Assembly: GCA_003243865.1 (NCBI GenBank)
Contig: QHBQ01000190.1
Location: 1-5,324 of the forward strand
Length of the DNA stretch: 5,324 nucleotides
Reading direction: 5' to 3'
Origin: Candidatus Chloroheliales bacterium
Lineage (GTDB): Bacteria; Chloroflexota; Chloroflexia; QHBQ01
A program made the translations under genes and the position numbers. Below are positions 4,424 through 5,324 of this stretch, in pieces. Below the pieces are notes generated by a model. The model saw nothing but the letters and a program-made list of their open reading frames with translations, was not told the origin of the DNA and made no database searches. Position 1 is the stretch's first letter, and each line of letters starts with the position of its first letter.

Positions 4424-5324
4424 TGGCCCGATATTCAGCAATTGATGCCGGAACAAACTCAACCAAGATAACCATTGCCGAGGTGGGCAGCGACGGCGAA
4501 CTGGTAACAGTTGCCAGCGACTATGAATCAACCCGCCTGGGCATGGCGATGGCAGGGGGGGTTATCTCCGCTGCGGCGATCAGCCAGACAGTGGCGGCGT
4601 TGTGCCGCTTCGTTGCGCTTGCCGGGCAGTATCAGGTGGCAGGCATTCGCGCGGTCGCCACCGAGTTCGCGCGCAAGGCCAACAATATTGGCGAGTTGCA
4701 GGCAGCGGTACGCCATACTTGCGGGCTGGAGCTTGAGGTAATCAGCGGCAACGAGGAGGCGCGGCTGGTTTATCTGGCGGTCATCCGCGATTTCGCCGCG
4801 AGCAGGATGCCGCTGCTGGTTTTCAATATCGGTGGCGGCAGCACCGAGGTTATCTATGGCCGCACTGAGCCAGAGGAAAGGGTCAGCGTGCCAATTGGCG
4901 CGAGCAGCGTGGCGCGGCGCTTCCCCAACGTGACTGGGCAGTCGAGCAAAGCGGAGTTGCAGCAGATTAGCAGCTATATAGCGAAAACCATCCACGAACA
5001 GGTCAGCTTTCTGGTCAACGGCAGGACGGCAACACTAGTCGGCAGTGGGGGAACGATGACCAACCTGGGAGCGGTGGACAACGCCCACTCCTGGGGCGAC
5101 GCCAGCAAGGTACACCTCTACCCGCTACCGATCAACCGTCTGCGGGCGGCAATCGAAAGGCTGGCCGCGCTTGACGAGCAGCAGCGCAAGAAGGTGCCAG
5201 GTCTCAGCCCCGACCGCGCGGGCATCATCGTCAGCGGCGGGCTGATCGGCCTGGCAATCGCCGAGGCGATCGCCGCATCGCAACTGGTGGTGTCGCTACG
5301 CAACCTGCGCGACGGGATAATCAT
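4423..5324 (+). CDS. Ppx/GppA-family phosphatase, 3' end beyond the window
   Basis: The frame is open for 300 complete codons to the window edge. The protein belongs to the exopolyphosphatase / guanosine pentaphosphate phosphatase family of the ASKHA actin-fold superfamily, which hydrolyses polyphosphate and/or pppGpp in the cytosol. Visible motifs are the first phosphate loop AIDAGTNSTKITIAEV (6-21), STRLG (36-40), VATEFARKANN (78-88), the catalytic-glutamate region EVISGNEEARLVYL (105-118, probable E112), the second phosphate loop FNIGGGSTEVIYG (134-146), GSGGTMTNLGAVD (207-219), GGLIG (272-276) and the terminal SLRNLRDGII. That last block corresponds to the family's 'SxxGLReG' ending, so only a few residues are probably missing. 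It is the short, about 300-residue form without the extra C-terminal domains of E. coli Ppx. N135 stands where most relatives have Asp, which may weaken or alter catalysis. Polyphosphatase and pppGpp phosphatase roles cannot be separated from sequence. It shares a message with the HTH_42 gene. Confidence 0.93.
   Translation, partial: MARYSAIDAGTNSTKITIAEVGSDGELVTVASDYESTRLGMAMAGGVISAAAISQTVAALCRFVALAGQYQVAGIRAVATEFARKANNIGELQAAVRHTCGLELEVISGNEEARLVYLAVIRDFAASRMPLLVFNIGGGSTEVIYGRTEPEERVSVPIGASSVARRFPNVTGQSSKAELQQISSYIAKTIHEQVSFLVNGRTATLVGSGGTMTNLGAVDNAHSWGDASKVHLYPLPINRLRAAIERLAALDEQQRKKVPGLSPDRAGIIVSGGLIGLAIAEAIAASQLVVSLRNLRDGII

Noticed and set aside
4555..4561. Run of seven G bases near the start of the Ppx/GppA gene
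   Set aside because: The frame is intact through it and encodes ordinary Gly codons. One short run without variant data does not support phase variation.
4528..4995. A 155-codon minus-strand open frame opposite the Ppx/GppA gene
   Set aside because: The plus-strand frame carries all family motifs without a break, so this is a shadow frame.
1..5324. Possible CRISPR array, tRNA, insertion sequence ends or att sites
   Set aside because: No regularly spaced repeats, cloverleaf-like sequence, transposase or integrase fragment was found, and the non-coding gaps are only 81 and 51 bases.

Overview
The window holds six protein genes, all on the + strand, with little non-coding DNA. No tRNA, rRNA, CRISPR array, insertion sequence or transposase is visible. 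The genome behind it is a moderately GC-rich bacterium. The protein flavours (a glutaredoxin/mycoredoxin-type domain fused to thioredoxin reductase, a YcaQ-type HTH_42 protein, a single-domain-pair Ppx/GppA protein, a PIN_3 toxin) and the GGGCGAAC...GTTCGCCC hairpin are compatible with a Chloroflexota-like organism. This is only an impression, since no marker gene is present.

Region 1 (about 1-900) is a probable type II toxin-antitoxin module. An unfamiliar, charged 157-residue protein with an acidic tail overlaps the start of a PIN_3-family ribonuclease toxin by about 20 bases. By hand count this stretch is about 53% GC, against about 66% in a sampled part of the TrxR gene (2161-2520), which fits an acquired cassette. 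A GC-rich hairpin at 933-956 closes the region.

Region 2 (about 976-3106) is a two-gene, translationally coupled unit. A conserved-looking protein of unknown function (WPHHFD motif) overlaps by 8 bases a glutaredoxin-thioredoxin reductase fusion. The reductase carries both CxxC centres (CPDC and CATC), so one polypeptide could pass electrons from a nicotinamide cofactor through FAD to a thiol-disulfide output domain. Its nicotinamide-phosphate recognition loop is atypical.

Region 3 (about 3107-5324) starts with a good sigma-70-like promoter (TTGCAT, 17 bp, TATAAT). Its predicted transcription start falls at or next to a GTG start codon with no Shine-Dalgarno sequence, so the first gene is probably translated from a leaderless message. 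A perfect 13-bp symmetric sequence fills most of the -35/-10 spacer and is a candidate operator. The first gene is a YcaQ/HTH_42-family DNA glycosylase candidate with the Q-V-D signature. The second, started by a strong GGAGGAG site and a TGATG stop-start overlap, is a Ppx/GppA-family phosphatase that runs off the window edge very near its expected end. It carries Asn where family members usually have Asp in the DIGGGSTE motif.

Taken together, regions 2 and 3 look like housekeeping stress functions (thiol redox, DNA crosslink or alkylation repair, polyphosphate/ppGpp metabolism) beside a horizontally mobile toxin-antitoxin cassette. No clearly new multi-gene defence system is evident. The least explained items are the antitoxin-like protein, the WPHHFD protein coupled to the redox fusion, and the spacer palindrome.
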